DNA of 55,298 nucleotides, from NCBI GenBank assembly GCA_025359105.1, contig JANYHK010000114.1:1-55298 (forward strand), given 5' to 3'. Made by a program: the position numbers and the translations under genes. This document shows positions 8,732 through 16,633 of this stretch, piece after piece. Under the pieces are notes generated by a model, which saw only the letters and a program-made list of their open reading frames with translations, had not been told where the DNA came from and searched no databases. The first letter of the stretch is position 1. Each line of letters opens with the position of its first letter. The DNA is from Myxococcales bacterium. Lineage in GTDB: Bacteria; Myxococcota_A; Polyangia; Polyangiales; Polyangiaceae.

Positions 8732-8990
8732 GCGTGGCGACGCCGAAGCTCAGAGGCTGTCGGAGAATCGACGTCGAACGTCTCGGCACGGCGTGACGGT
8801 CACGGAGCGGCAGCGGGACGAAAGCGGCGAGACCGCCGCCATGCTCGCCGCCGAAACGAGAGGAACGCCACGACGTTGCGACGCTTCCGCGAGCGCCGAC
8901 GATCGCGCCGGGCCCGCCGGTTTGTCCCGTTACCATTGCTCTCTAGGCACCGCAGGTCGCGTCGTCGTCGTCAAATTCTTGGACACCCTT
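8732..8990. other. Convergent intergenic region, no gene found
   Basis: This 259-bp gap separates two convergent stop codons. Open frames crossing it are shadows of flanking genes. A short 5-bp hairpin (8731-8744) touches the plus-strand stop but lacks a T-tract. I see no RNA gene, and call nothing else here. Confidence 0.6.
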
Positions 8991-10445
8991 TCAGTCGATG
9001 CGCCGCGAGGTCGTCATCGCGCGCCTCACGGCGGCGAGAGGCGCAGCGTCGTCGAAGGCGATCCCACCACGCCCGTCGCTCGCCACGCCCAGTCGTCTCC
9101 AGACGTCCGTGAGGTCCACGGGCGACGGCGAGGTGGACATCTTCGCGTAGAGCTCGGCGAGGACGGGCACCCCGGTCGCCGCGTCTCCCACCTCGATGAC
9201 GCGGGCGATCGGCCACGACTCGGCGATGCTGCCACCGTGAGCCACGACCGCGCGCAGCGCGTCGTCGAGCGATCTGCGGCCCGCCGTGCGGCTCCGAATC
9301 TCGAGATCGGCGAGGAGGCAGAACAGCGCGCCGCCCCAGTAGGTGCGGCCCCACGTGTGCGTCACATCGAGCCCGCGGTCTCCGTCCTGGGGGAGGCCGT
9401 TCTGCATCCCCTTGAGCCAGTCCTTCCACAGGTCGGCCTCGCCGAAGAGGCCCGCCCTCGCGCGCGCGAGGGGCTCCACGTACGTCGACAGCCCTTCTTC
9501 GAGCCAGTGGTGCGGGCCCTCCAGATCGGGCAGCGCCGTGTGGATCATCTCGTGAACGAGCACCCAGTCGTCCTTGAAGTCGGCCGGTGCGCACGCCTCG
9601 CCGACGTCGATGGCGATTGCCGCGCCGGAGCCGCCGATGGCCGTGCCGAAGCCGACCCCGTCGCCGTCGGCCGGCCGAACAACCACGAGCAGACGCGGCA
9701 CGGGAAACCGACCATAGAAGGCGGCGACCGCCTTCGCCGACGTCTCGACCCACGTGAGCATCGCCGCTTCGTCACGCAGGCGGCCGGGAAGAACGGCAAT
9801 CTGGACCGTCCCGTTCAACCGTTCGTGGACGCGGAGCCGCCCGAACGCCGAATAGGGGAGCTGAAACGACGCGTTGGCCTTTCCTTCGTACGTGTCCTTC
9901 GCGCCCGTCGGGAAGACGCCGGACACGAAGGCATCGCCTGGCGCCGGCGTCACGTGGAAGCGCATCGGGGTACCGATCGGCGCACGCACCGGACGGAGGA
10001 GCCAGGTCGAGGGCGGGGCTTCCACGGCGCGATCTCGGGCGTGCGCGTGCGCGCGCGCGACAGCGACGTGTCCGGCCGCGCGCGCCGCTGCGCCGAGGGC
10101 GACCCGATAGCGCACGCGGCAACCGTTCGCGCACGTCGGGAGAAACCACGACAGATGGCGCGCGGCGAGGGGCCCGAAGCCCGCGCCGGTGTCGGCCTCG
10201 ACGTCCTTCAGAAAGGGCTCGCCCCCCTCCTCGACCGTGAGCTCCTCGAGCGTGCCGGGCGGGAACGAGCCCTCGACGGCGAGCTCCTCGCCTCCCGGCC
10301 CGGCAGTGACCTCGTACATCCACCCGCGCGTCGAGGGCGGAGGCGATTTCGCCTGGATCGCGGCGGGCGGGCTCGCGCACGCCGCGAGCGCGAGGGTGAG
10401 GGTCAGACACGCCAGTCGGGCGCCCATGAGAGTCCGATGCCTCAT
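8991..10445 (-). CDS. Lipoprotein metallopeptidase-like protein (gluzincin, HEMIH)
   Basis: Exported lipoprotein of 484 residues with a clear lipobox (LALAAC, Cys near residue 22). The N-terminal ~250 residues are probably beta-rich. The C-terminal half carries a zinc-peptidase helix HEMIH (~298-302), then WLEEGLSTYVE, which matches the 'WLNEGFATYVE' segment of M1/M61 gluzincins and supplies the third ligand Glu. The spacing between HExxH and this Glu is about 14 residues, shorter than the 18 normal for M1. The gene begins at ATG 10445, overlapping the rtcB stop by the ATGA arrangement, so it is probably translated by coupling to rtcB. The substrate is unknown; an envelope peptidase role is inferred. 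Confidence 0.82.
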   Translation of the reverse strand: MRHRTLMGARLACLTLTLALAACASPPAAIQAKSPPPSTRGWMYEVTAGPGGEELAVEGSFPPGTLEELTVEEGGEPFLKDVEADTGAGFGPLAARHLSWFLPTCANGCRVRYRVALGAAARAAGHVAVARAHAHARDRAVEAPPSTWLLRPVRAPIGTPMRFHVTPAPGDAFVSGVFPTGAKDTYEGKANASFQLPYSAFGRLRVHERLNGTVQIAVLPGRLRDEAAMLTWVETSAKAVAAFYGRFPVPRLLVVVRPADGDGVGFGTAIGGSGAAIAIDVGEACAPADFKDDWVLVHEMIHTALPDLEGPHHWLEEGLSTYVEPLARARAGLFGEADLWKDWLKGMQNGLPQDGDRGLDVTHTWGRTYWGGALFCLLADLEIRSRTAGRRSLDDALRAVVAHGGSIAESWPIARVIEVGDAATGVPVLAELYAKMSTSPSPVDLTDVWRRLGVASDGRGGIAFDDAAPLAAVRRAMTTSRRID

Positions 10446-11947
10446 CGGCCGGGCTTGTTGCGTCGCGCCTCGCCACGCTCCTTCTCGCGCTCCCGCGCCC
10501 GCGCCTTTTCGGCGCGTTTGGCCGGCCGCGACGCGCCCCCCTCCGTCCCCTTGAGAGAGCAGATCGGCCAGAGCCGGTGCTCGATCGTCGCGAGGCCCGC
10601 CGACGTCACCGCGAGGACGACCTCGTCGGCGCTCTTGTAGCAGTGTGAGGATTCGTCGAGCGGCACCTCCCCGTCCAAATTCACGAGGATCCCATCGCGC
10701 CGGTACTGCTCGTTCACCTTTTGCTGGTCGAGCTTTCGCATGGCCTCGCCGCGCGACATCCGCCGCCCCGCGCCGTGGTTGACGGAGTAGCCGCTCTTCA
10801 CCGCGCCGGCGAGCGGCCGCAGGATGTAGCTGTAGTCGCGGTTGCTGCCGGGGATGAGGACGGGGTGCCCGGTCTCTTCCCACCGCGTCCCGACGAGGGC
10901 GGGGTGCTTCGCCGGAAACGCGCGCGTGGCCCCCTTGCGGTGCACCCACACGTCGCCGTGCTCGGGGTGCGTCTCCGCTTGCACGAGGTTGTGGCTGATC
11001 TCGTAGACGAGCTCGAGATCGGCCTTGAAGACCTTGCGGAACGCCTCGGCGATCTGCTCGAAGATGACGAGGCGGTTGATGATCGCGAAATTGCCCCCCG
11101 CGGCGACGGCGTTCAGGTAGTCGCGAAAGTGACGCGAGTCGGGCGCGAAATAGCCGAGATCGATGTCGGTGACGTCGTCCGGCCGCTCGGCCTTCGCGAG
11201 CTCGAAGTAGTTGGTCGCGAGGCCGTGGCCGAAGCCGCGGCTTCCGGTGTGGACCTGCACGAACAGTGTCTCCGTCTCTTCGGCGCGCTGCAGCTCGATG
11301 AAATGGTTGCCGCCGCCCAGCGAGCCGAGCTGATTGAGCCCGCGCTCGGGGCAGCCCTTGCCGCCCCACGGGATCTCCCACCCGTCGTCGACAGGAATCC
11401 GGTGACGCTCGGCGCGGCTGCGATCGAAGGCGGCGCCGTACTTCGCGACGTAGTGCTCCGCGCCGCCGCGTACGAGGTCCTGCAGCTCGCGCTCATCGAG
11501 GCGGCCCAGCTTCACGCTCTTGCCGCCGGCGCCCATGCTGACGCGCTTCATCACCTCGCGGTTGAAGTCGAGCTTGCGATCCGGCGACGCGCGCCCGGCC
11601 GGTACGTCGCTGCGCGCGCTCATCATGCCGCACCCGATGTCGAACCCGACCGGCCCCATCGCGACGGCCCCGTCGTCCCGGCCGGTGAGGATGACGCAGC
11701 CGACGGGCACGCCGTAGCCGTAGTGAACGTCGGGCGTGATGCACACGAGGCGCGCGCCGGGAAAGCGCGTCGCGTGGACGATCTGGCGGTAGAGCGTGGG
11801 CTCGGCCTCTACGAGGAGCTTCTGGGTCAGAAAGAGGCGAACGGGGACGCCGCCGACGTCGTCGGTCTCGAGCGCGAAGTAGCCGTCGTCCGTCCAGCGG
11901 GCGCGGCGCTTCCAGTCGGATTCGTGGACGAGGTCGAGCGAAGGCAC
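10442..11947 (-). CDS. rtcB: RtcB-type RNA-splicing ligase
   Basis: RtcB joins 2',3'-cyclic phosphate (or 3'-phosphate) and 5'-OH RNA ends using GTP and Mn2+, and acts in tRNA/rRNA repair. Diagnostic segments are present: HYGYGVPVG, GFDIGCGM with the metal-binding Cys (~101-108), GSLGGGNHFIE (~210), VHTGSRG, and the guanylylated-His motif VNHGAGRRMSR (~385-395). YKSADEVV lies near the C-terminus. At 501 residues it is about 90 longer than E. coli RtcB. The excess includes a C-terminal Lys/Arg/Glu tail that could bind RNA. GTG 11947 is the only reasonable start. No archease, rtcA or rtcR gene is adjacent; instead the gene is coupled to a lipoprotein peptidase. Confidence 0.95.
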   Translation of the reverse strand: MPSLDLVHESDWKRRARWTDDGYFALETDDVGGVPVRLFLTQKLLVEAEPTLYRQIVHATRFPGARLVCITPDVHYGYGVPVGCVILTGRDDGAVAMGPVGFDIGCGMMSARSDVPAGRASPDRKLDFNREVMKRVSMGAGGKSVKLGRLDERELQDLVRGGAEHYVAKYGAAFDRSRAERHRIPVDDGWEIPWGGKGCPERGLNQLGSLGGGNHFIELQRAEETETLFVQVHTGSRGFGHGLATNYFELAKAERPDDVTDIDLGYFAPDSRHFRDYLNAVAAGGNFAIINRLVIFEQIAEAFRKVFKADLELVYEISHNLVQAETHPEHGDVWVHRKGATRAFPAKHPALVGTRWEETGHPVLIPGSNRDYSYILRPLAGAVKSGYSVNHGAGRRMSRGEAMRKLDQQKVNEQYRRDGILVNLDGEVPLDESSHCYKSADEVVLAVTSAGLATIEHRLWPICSLKGTEGGASRPAKRAEKARAREREKERGEARRNKPGR

Positions 11948-12004
11948 CGGCGCAGCTTAACCATTGCGGCCGCGGCCGCTACTGCCACGGTGCCCGGGCG
12001 GTCT

Positions 12005-12991
12005 CTACTTGGCGCAGAGCGGATCGGTGTCGCTCGGCAGGCACACGAGGAGCGGCGCGATGTTCAGGTGGCCCATCGCCGAGGCGGTGTCTCCCGACGC
12101 GTCCTTCACCGTCACGGTCACGTCGAGGGGCTTCCCGAGGAAGTTCTTGTAGAAGGCGAGATCCGACGGGCTGTCCAGGCGGAACGTGATCCCGAACAGC
12201 TTGCAGTAGCCGCCCTCGTCCGGCGAATACGTGAACACCACGCCGGTCGGCGGCACCGTGAGGCCGGTGCCCGGTTGAACGGCGCTCACCGTGGTCGTCG
12301 CGCCGCTCTGCTTCAGGTTGCGCATCCGCACGGCGGTCCACACGTGGTGGCCGCCCTGCGGGCCCTTCTCCAGCTTGACGGTCTGGCCGTCGGTGACGGG
12401 AAGGAAGTCCTGTTGCCCCGTCCCCAGGAGCACCGTCGCCGCTCCGTGGCCGGCGGGCTTGCAGACGTCGGGCGCGTTGGGCGGCCAGTTGGGGCCGTAC
12501 GCTTCGAGCGCGCCGGGGGGAACGGCGGCGTCCGCGCACACGGCGCCGATGCAGGTCTGCGGTGCAACGCACGGCGGCAGCGAGGGCGCGCCGCGGCTCA
12601 GATCGGCCTCGCATCGCGCCTCGAGCCGCACGCGCAAGAGCATCTTCTTCTGCGCGACGAAGTGCGTCGACGCGAGCCGCTCGATGGCGACGGTCTGGGT
12701 GCCGATGAGGCCGACCACCTTCACCTCGATCTGGGCGGCGAGGTCGGCCCCGGCCGTCACCGGCTCCTCGATCGGGAGCTTGCCGACGTCGACGGTCTTG
12801 TCGATGTCGGGCTGCCCCGGCACCTTGACCGTGTAGTGCACCGCCTGGATGGAGGAGGCGACCTCTTCCCCCTGAATTCCGACGACGATGACGGTCTCGC
12901 CACCGCCGCCGCCGCCGCCGCTCGACGTGCCACAGGCGAGCACTAGCACGGCGAACGTCACGAGGAGCAGGAGGGCGTGGCGGGGCGTCAT
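12005..12991 (-). CDS. Predicted lipoprotein of unknown function with poly-Gly linker
   Basis: Protein of 328 residues. The signal sequence (LLLLVTFAVLVLAC) ends at a probable lipidated Cys, followed at once by a TSS-Gly7 spacer. The mature domain starts ETVIVVGIQGEE and is probably beta-rich. A central segment with paired cysteines (CEAD, PPCVAPQTCIG, AVCAD) could be disulfide-bonded. The last third contains GGHHVWTAVRMRNL and GVVFTYSPDEGGYCKLFG, resembling an immunoglobulin- or cupredoxin-like sandwich, though I cannot assign a family. It lies upstream of rtcB on the same strand with a 57-bp gap, so it may be the first gene of that unit. Confidence 0.7.
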   Translation of the reverse strand: MTPRHALLLLVTFAVLVLACGTSSGGGGGGGETVIVVGIQGEEVASSIQAVHYTVKVPGQPDIDKTVDVGKLPIEEPVTAGADLAAQIEVKVVGLIGTQTVAIERLASTHFVAQKKMLLRVRLEARCEADLSRGAPSLPPCVAPQTCIGAVCADAAVPPGALEAYGPNWPPNAPDVCKPAGHGAATVLLGTGQQDFLPVTDGQTVKLEKGPQGGHHVWTAVRMRNLKQSGATTTVSAVQPGTGLTVPPTGVVFTYSPDEGGYCKLFGITFRLDSPSDLAFYKNFLGKPLDVTVTVKDASGDTASAMGHLNIAPLLVCLPSDTDPLCAK

Positions 12992-13053
12992 CGGTTCAAG
13001 GCTTTCTTGTGGGCCTCTGTAGCAAGGTCCGTGCGCACCCCCAAAATGCGCCG

Positions 13054-13090
13054 CGGGCGGCCGCCTCGAGGTGCTCGAGAGGACCGCCCG
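13054..13090 (-). terminator. Candidate terminator downstream of the dsbD-like gene
   Basis: A strong hairpin, with outer arms CGGGCGG and CCGCCCG and inner CTCGAG/CTCGAG around a GTG loop, lies 85 bp past the stop of the dsbD-like gene. Read on the minus strand it is followed after ~8 bases by a short TTTT. The stem is very stable but the T-tract is weak, so Rho-independent termination is likely rather than certain. Confidence 0.5.
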
Positions 13091-13174
13091 GGTGGCGCCG
13101 CCATGACAGGCGTGTCTTCCTGGCGCAGACGTTCTGGCACGCCTGCCCGCCTTCGCGTTCGCGTCGCGTCCGCG

Positions 13175-14527
13175 TCAGTTCATCCCGACCGCGTTGCCCG
13201 CGCTCGTCACCTTCTTCAGCGCCGCGACGAACTTGGCGGGCTCGACGAACTCGTTGAACCGCACCACCTCGTTGCCGTTCTTGTCCAGGATGAGGACCGT
13301 CGGCAGACCGACGACCTTGTACTTCTCCTGCAGGCGCTTGGTCTCGGCGTTCTCGTCGTCGGTCGCGTCGACGTGGATGGAGACGAAGCGGACGGCCTCC
13401 GCCTGGACCTCGGGGTTGGGGAACGTGTTGTGCTCGAGCTCTTTGCAGGCCGCGCACCACGTCGCGCCGAAGTCGATGAGGACGGGGCGGTTCTCCGCCG
13501 CCGCCTTCGCGCGGCCGTCGGCCTCGGCGAACCACTGGATGGCGACGCCCTTGGGCGTGCCCAGGAACGAGATGAGCATCACGACGCCGGCGATGGCCGG
13601 GACGATTGACGCGAGCTTCATCGGCTTCGAGAGGTGCCCGATCGGCGACCTGCGGCGCTCGGCGAGGATGTGGACGATGCCGAGGGCCAGGCCGATGGCA
13701 ACGAGGACGGCCGCCACGAGGCCGTAGGTGGTGCTCGAGTGCGAGACGAAATCGTGGATCGGCACGAAGCGATCACGCAGGTAAGAGAACGCCATGTACG
13801 CGAGGCCGACGCCGCTCGCCCACTTGATGCCCATCATCCACGCGCCGCCCTTGGGCAGGCTCACGGCGAACGCGCCGGTGATGAAGAACAGGACGCCGAG
13901 ACCCATCGCGAACGAGAACAGGGCCGCCGAACCGAGCGCGACGTTCTTGGTCGACGCGATCACCGTCACCATGCCGGTGAGGAACGGACCGGTGCACGGC
14001 GCCGCGATGAGCCCCATCACGAGCCCCATCACGAACGCGCCCTTGAATCCGACGCCGCCGACCGTCGACAGCTTGTTCGTCAGGCCCGACGGGAGCGCGA
14101 GCTCGAAGGCGCCGAACATCGAGGAGGCGAGCGTCAGGAAGAGCCCGGCGAGCGCCAGGACCACCCACTGGTTGGAGAGGGCCGAGCCCATCAGCTTGCC
14201 GCTCATCGCCGAGAGCACGCCCATCGGCGTGAACAGCGCCGCGATGCCGAGGACGAACGCGCCCGAGAGGGCCGCGCCGCGCCAGCGCGATTTCGCCTCC
14301 GTCGCGCCGAAGATGGAGACCGTGATCGGTACCATCGGGTACACGCACGGCGTCAGGCTGGCCACGAAGCCGAACCCGAACGACGCGATCACGGCGACGG
14401 CCGCGCCATGGCGCTCGAGGATCTCCTGGAACTTCCCCGTCTCCGATCCCTCGCCCGCCCAGGCGAGCGCCGGAACGAGCAGCAGTGTGACGAGTACGGC
14501 GAGGGTGAGGGGAGCGCGGCTCTTCAC
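13175..14527 (-). CDS. DsbD-type thiol:disulfide interchange protein without alpha domain
   Basis: Membrane protein of 450 residues that passes electrons from cytoplasmic thioredoxin to periplasmic thiols, for cytochrome c maturation or disulfide repair. After a signal-like N-terminus comes the DsbD-beta/CcdA membrane domain, with its two redox cysteines in LTPCVYPMVP (~57) and AAPCTGPFL (~174). The C-terminal thioredoxin fold (gamma domain) has active site WCAACKEL near 355. The N-terminal DsbD-alpha domain found in E. coli is absent, so the downstream partner must be another protein. GTG 14527 is chosen because a perfect AAGGAGGA Shine-Dalgarno sequence stands 6 bases before it, and it starts a proper signal sequence. 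A possible extended -10 lies upstream. Confidence 0.92.
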   Translation of the reverse strand: MKSRAPLTLAVLVTLLLVPALAWAGEGSETGKFQEILERHGAAVAVIASFGFGFVASLTPCVYPMVPITVSIFGATEAKSRWRGAALSGAFVLGIAALFTPMGVLSAMSGKLMGSALSNQWVVLALAGLFLTLASSMFGAFELALPSGLTNKLSTVGGVGFKGAFVMGLVMGLIAAPCTGPFLTGMVTVIASTKNVALGSAALFSFAMGLGVLFFITGAFAVSLPKGGAWMMGIKWASGVGLAYMAFSYLRDRFVPIHDFVSHSSTTYGLVAAVLVAIGLALGIVHILAERRRSPIGHLSKPMKLASIVPAIAGVVMLISFLGTPKGVAIQWFAEADGRAKAAAENRPVLIDFGATWCAACKELEHNTFPNPEVQAEAVRFVSIHVDATDDENAETKRLQEKYKVVGLPTVLILDKNGNEVVRFNEFVEPAKFVAALKKVTSAGNAVGMN

Positions 14528-14563
14528 GTAGATCCTCCTTCGAGCAATCGAGCGGACGAGGGA

Positions 14564-14572
14564 ATCATAGCA
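14564..14572 (-). promoter_or_regulatory. Candidate extended -10 promoter for the dsbD-like gene
   Basis: On the minus strand the sequence reads TGCTATGAT, i.e. TGn followed by TATGAT (5 of 6 matches to TATAAT). It lies 36 bases before the GTG start, leaving room for a transcript start and the strong Shine-Dalgarno sequence. No good -35 is present, as expected for an extended -10 promoter. Confidence 0.4.
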
Positions 14573-14721
14573 AGCTCGGGGGCTGCCGAGAGGGCTCGCG
14601 CAGGGAAAAAAACTAGGTCCAGAAGCGCTTTGGCGATGCCTACACGCACACGTGAACAGGATCGCCGATGGCCCAACGTGCCTGCGTGGAAAACGGCCGA
14701 GCTCGGGCGCTTCGAAGGGGC

Positions 14722-15492
14722 TCAGCGCGCGCCGATTTTCTTCAAGGTCGCGCGCGCCATGCGAATTTCCCCTTCGAGCGCGACCGCGGTGGCCGGCGGC
14801 TTCTCGAGGGTCCGCTCCACGAACGATTGGAGGTACTGTCGGGCGACATCCCACGCTCCTGCCGCGTACGCCAGGTGGCCGAGCACGAACCGCCCGTAGC
14901 CCTGCCCGGCCGGAGTGGCGACGAGCTGGTCGATGGTCTTCTGGATGTTGCCCACGTGCTCGCCGCCGGCGATACGCGCCAGTGCGAGGTGCGCGCGGTA
15001 GAGCGAGCGCTCGCCGCCCGTCGACTTCGCGGCACGGCCCAGCGCCGCGATCGCGTCCTCGTACCGGTGGGCGAGAAAGAGCACGCTGCCCAACGTCCAG
15101 AAATGGAACGCGCGGCGCGAGGCGGGGCCCGTTCGCGCGGCCTCCCGAAGGTGTGCGACCGCGTCTTCGAGGTTACCCGAGGCGAGCGCCGCCCGCGCGG
15201 CGTCCTGCAGCAGCACGTCGGAAAGGACACCCACTTCCGAGGCCTGGAGCGCGATGGCCTGCGCCTCCCGGAACCGCCGCCCCTCGAACAGGGCGAGGTA
15301 GAGCTGCCGCAGGAGCATCGCGTGGGTCGTCTCGTCGAGCGTGCCCTTGTGCGAAAGCCCGAGCTTCGCCCACTTCGCGCGCTCTGCCCTCGTCGGCGAC
15401 GCCATGGCGTCACGGAGGAACTCTTCCGGACTTCTCCGGGCCTGCTTGGCCGGCACAGGAGGAGCGTAGCTGGTTGCCTTTGTGCGGGCCAA
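14722..15492 (-). CDS. TPR-like helical repeat protein
   Basis: Predicted cytoplasmic protein of 256 residues with no signal peptide. Most of it is helix-turn-helix repeats of TPR/SEL1 spacing, for example REAQAIALQASEVG, EDAVAHLREAARTGP, YEDAIAALGRAAKST and WDVARQYLQSFVE. Such proteins are protein-protein interaction scaffolds; no catalytic domain is visible. It starts at ATG 15492, divergent from the small-lipoprotein pair (33 bp apart). It is followed on the same strand by the dsbD-like gene after a 194-bp gap that contains a separate promoter candidate. Confidence 0.75.
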   Translation of the reverse strand: MARTKATSYAPPVPAKQARRSPEEFLRDAMASPTRAERAKWAKLGLSHKGTLDETTHAMLLRQLYLALFEGRRFREAQAIALQASEVGVLSDVLLQDAARAALASGNLEDAVAHLREAARTGPASRRAFHFWTLGSVLFLAHRYEDAIAALGRAAKSTGGERSLYRAHLALARIAGGEHVGNIQKTIDQLVATPAGQGYGRFVLGHLAYAAGAWDVARQYLQSFVERTLEKPPATAVALEGEIRMARATLKKIGAR

Positions 15493-15525
15493 ACGCGTGC
15501 CGTCGTGGTAACTGGTCCCCCGTTA

Positions 15526-15837
15526 ATGACGCGCACGGTCGGAAGTACGGGCGTGGTGCGGGTGGGTCTGGCCACCGGCCTCCTCGTCTGCCTCTCGGCG
15601 TGCGGCCGCCCCGCCACCCGCGAGGACTGCGAGCTCATCATCGATCGCAACGTCGAGCTCCAGATGAAGCAAATGCAAATCACCGAGCAGGCCGCGATCG
15701 ACAAGCGCAAGGCGGAGATCCGCGCGAGCATGAGCGACCAGCTCAAGGGCTGCGTCGGCAAGCGCGTGACCGACAAGATGATCTCCTGCGTGAGGACCGC
15801 CGCCTCCGCCGAAGAGATCGATCAGTGCCTGCGATGA
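15526..15837 (+). CDS. Small four-cysteine lipoprotein, first of a tandem pair
   Basis: Lipoprotein of 103 residues with a good lipobox (CLSAC). The mature part is helical and charged, with four cysteines after the lipidated one: REDC, LKGC, ISC and DQCL. The last three are spaced by 11 and 12 residues. The same pattern (10 and 12) appears in the next gene, so the two are probably tandem paralogues forming two disulfide bonds. ATG 15526 sits immediately before the signal sequence. Its TGA overlaps the next ATG (ATGA), giving translational coupling. Function unknown; it may be a periplasmic helical-hairpin adaptor. Confidence 0.8.
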   Translation: MTRTVGSTGVVRVGLATGLLVCLSACGRPATREDCELIIDRNVELQMKQMQITEQAAIDKRKAEIRASMSDQLKGCVGKRVTDKMISCVRTAASAEEIDQCLR

Positions 15838-16187
15838 GCGCGCGCGTGAACGCAAACGCAAACGCGAAACGAACCAAGGAGCGCGTCGCGCTCGCGGTGG
15901 TCGCGGTGGTCGCGGCCTTGCTCGTGCCGGTGCTCGCGGTCGGGTGCAAGAAGAAGGTCTCGCAGGCGCAGTGCGACCAGCTCGTGGACAAGTTCGCCAC
16001 GCTCGTCGTGAAAGAGCGCATCAAGGACGCGTCGCCGGAGATGATCAAGGCGGAGCAAGAGCGCGAGCGCAGCGAGGCGAAGAACGATGATTCGTTCCGC
16101 AACTGCACGAGCGAGGTCTCGAACGAAGACTTCGCGTGCGCGATGGCCACGGGGACGAGCGAAGCGTTCCTGAAGTGCCTGGACTGA
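15834..16187 (+). CDS. Small four-cysteine lipoprotein, second of a tandem pair
   Basis: Protein of 117 residues with an N-terminal basic region, a long hydrophobic stretch (VALAVVAVVAALLVPVLAV) and a Cys in VGCKKK, typical of a lipoprotein. The mature domain is helical and repeats the four-Cys layout of its neighbour (AQC, RNC, FAC, KCL). It also shares the opening 'C-x-x-hydrophobic-D' and closing 'KCL/QCL' motifs. An inserted ERERSEAKNDD segment makes it slightly longer. It overlaps the preceding stop by ATGA. Function unknown. Confidence 0.8.
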   Translation: MSARVNANANAKRTKERVALAVVAVVAALLVPVLAVGCKKKVSQAQCDQLVDKFATLVVKERIKDASPEMIKAEQERERSEAKNDDSFRNCTSEVSNEDFACAMATGTSEAFLKCLD

Positions 16188-16196
16188 GGGAGTGAC

Positions 16197-16211
16197 CCTC
16201 GTAGTGCGAGG
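16197..16211. terminator. Small hairpin between convergent genes
   Basis: CCTCG and CGAGG arms around a TAGTG loop, in the 36-bp gap between two convergent stop codons. A T-tract is lacking in both directions, so this is only a weak candidate for a bidirectional terminator. Confidence 0.3.
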
Positions 16212-16223
16212 CACGACGTCGCG

Positions 16224-16631
16224 TCAGCGAGGGGGCGACGGCTCGGCCGGGACCGGCGGCTCCACGGCCGCCGCGGATTTCGTGTGCGCGGCGCGGCCGA
16301 ACCAGAGGTTCTTTCCGCCGTCCATCGTCGGCTTGTCGGGTACGCCCCACACGACGTCGCCGCCGAGCTTGCACGCTTCGTCCTGGAGCTGACGCACGCA
16401 ATCGCCGTCGCTCACGTCGGGCGAGCAGCTCGACATCACGGGGCCGATGTTGTCGGTCTTCACGGTGGGCGCGTCGTGGAACAGCTTCACGTCGCATCCC
16501 TCCTTGCGTGCCGGGTAGCGCGAATCGGGCACCTTCGCGCCGCCGCACGCCGTAACCACCACCAGCGCCGTGAGCGCGAGGGCGCGCGCGCCTGGGCCTG
16601 CGCCTGCGACCGAAGAGAGCGCCGCGCGCAT
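16224..16631 (-). CDS. Small lipoprotein downstream of glyQ
   Basis: Lipoprotein of 135 residues with signal ALALTALVVVTAC, lipidated Cys near residue 29. The mature domain holds four further cysteines (EGC, SSC, GDC, EAC) and a helix-to-strand motif LQDEACKLGGDVVWG. That motif recalls the 'A..lGan.v.g' end of RcsF/DUF4156-type small envelope proteins, though the match is only suggestive. A Pro-rich tail ends the protein. ATG 16631 lies 3 bases past the glyQ stop, and a GTG at 16637 would overlap that stop. Either way it is in the glyQ operon. Confidence 0.75.
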   Translation of the reverse strand: MRAALSSVAGAGPGARALALTALVVVTACGGAKVPDSRYPARKEGCDVKLFHDAPTVKTDNIGPVMSSCSPDVSDGDCVRQLQDEACKLGGDVVWGVPDKPTMDGGKNLWFGRAAHTKSAAAVEPPVPAEPSPPR

Positions 16632-16633
16632 GG

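Noticed and set aside
8793-10640. A long plus-strand open frame (~615 codons) across the peptidase gene
   Set aside because: It is a high-GC shadow: Arg/Ala/Gly-rich product with no family motif, while the minus strand encodes a lipoprotein with clear peptidase motifs and coupling to rtcB.
11970-11985. GCGGCCGCGGCCGC palindrome upstream of rtcB
   Set aside because: Self-complementary because of base composition; no loop or T-tract for a terminator, and no known operator of this form.
12985-13025. GGTTCAA followed by GC-rich sequence, resembling a tRNA T-loop
   Set aside because: No matching acceptor stem, anticodon arm or D-loop can be folded around it.
14608-14620. A-rich run (T-run on the minus strand) downstream of the TPR gene, considered as an intrinsic terminator
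   Set aside because: The sequence before it lacks a stable GC-rich hairpin; only a weak imperfect stem can be drawn.
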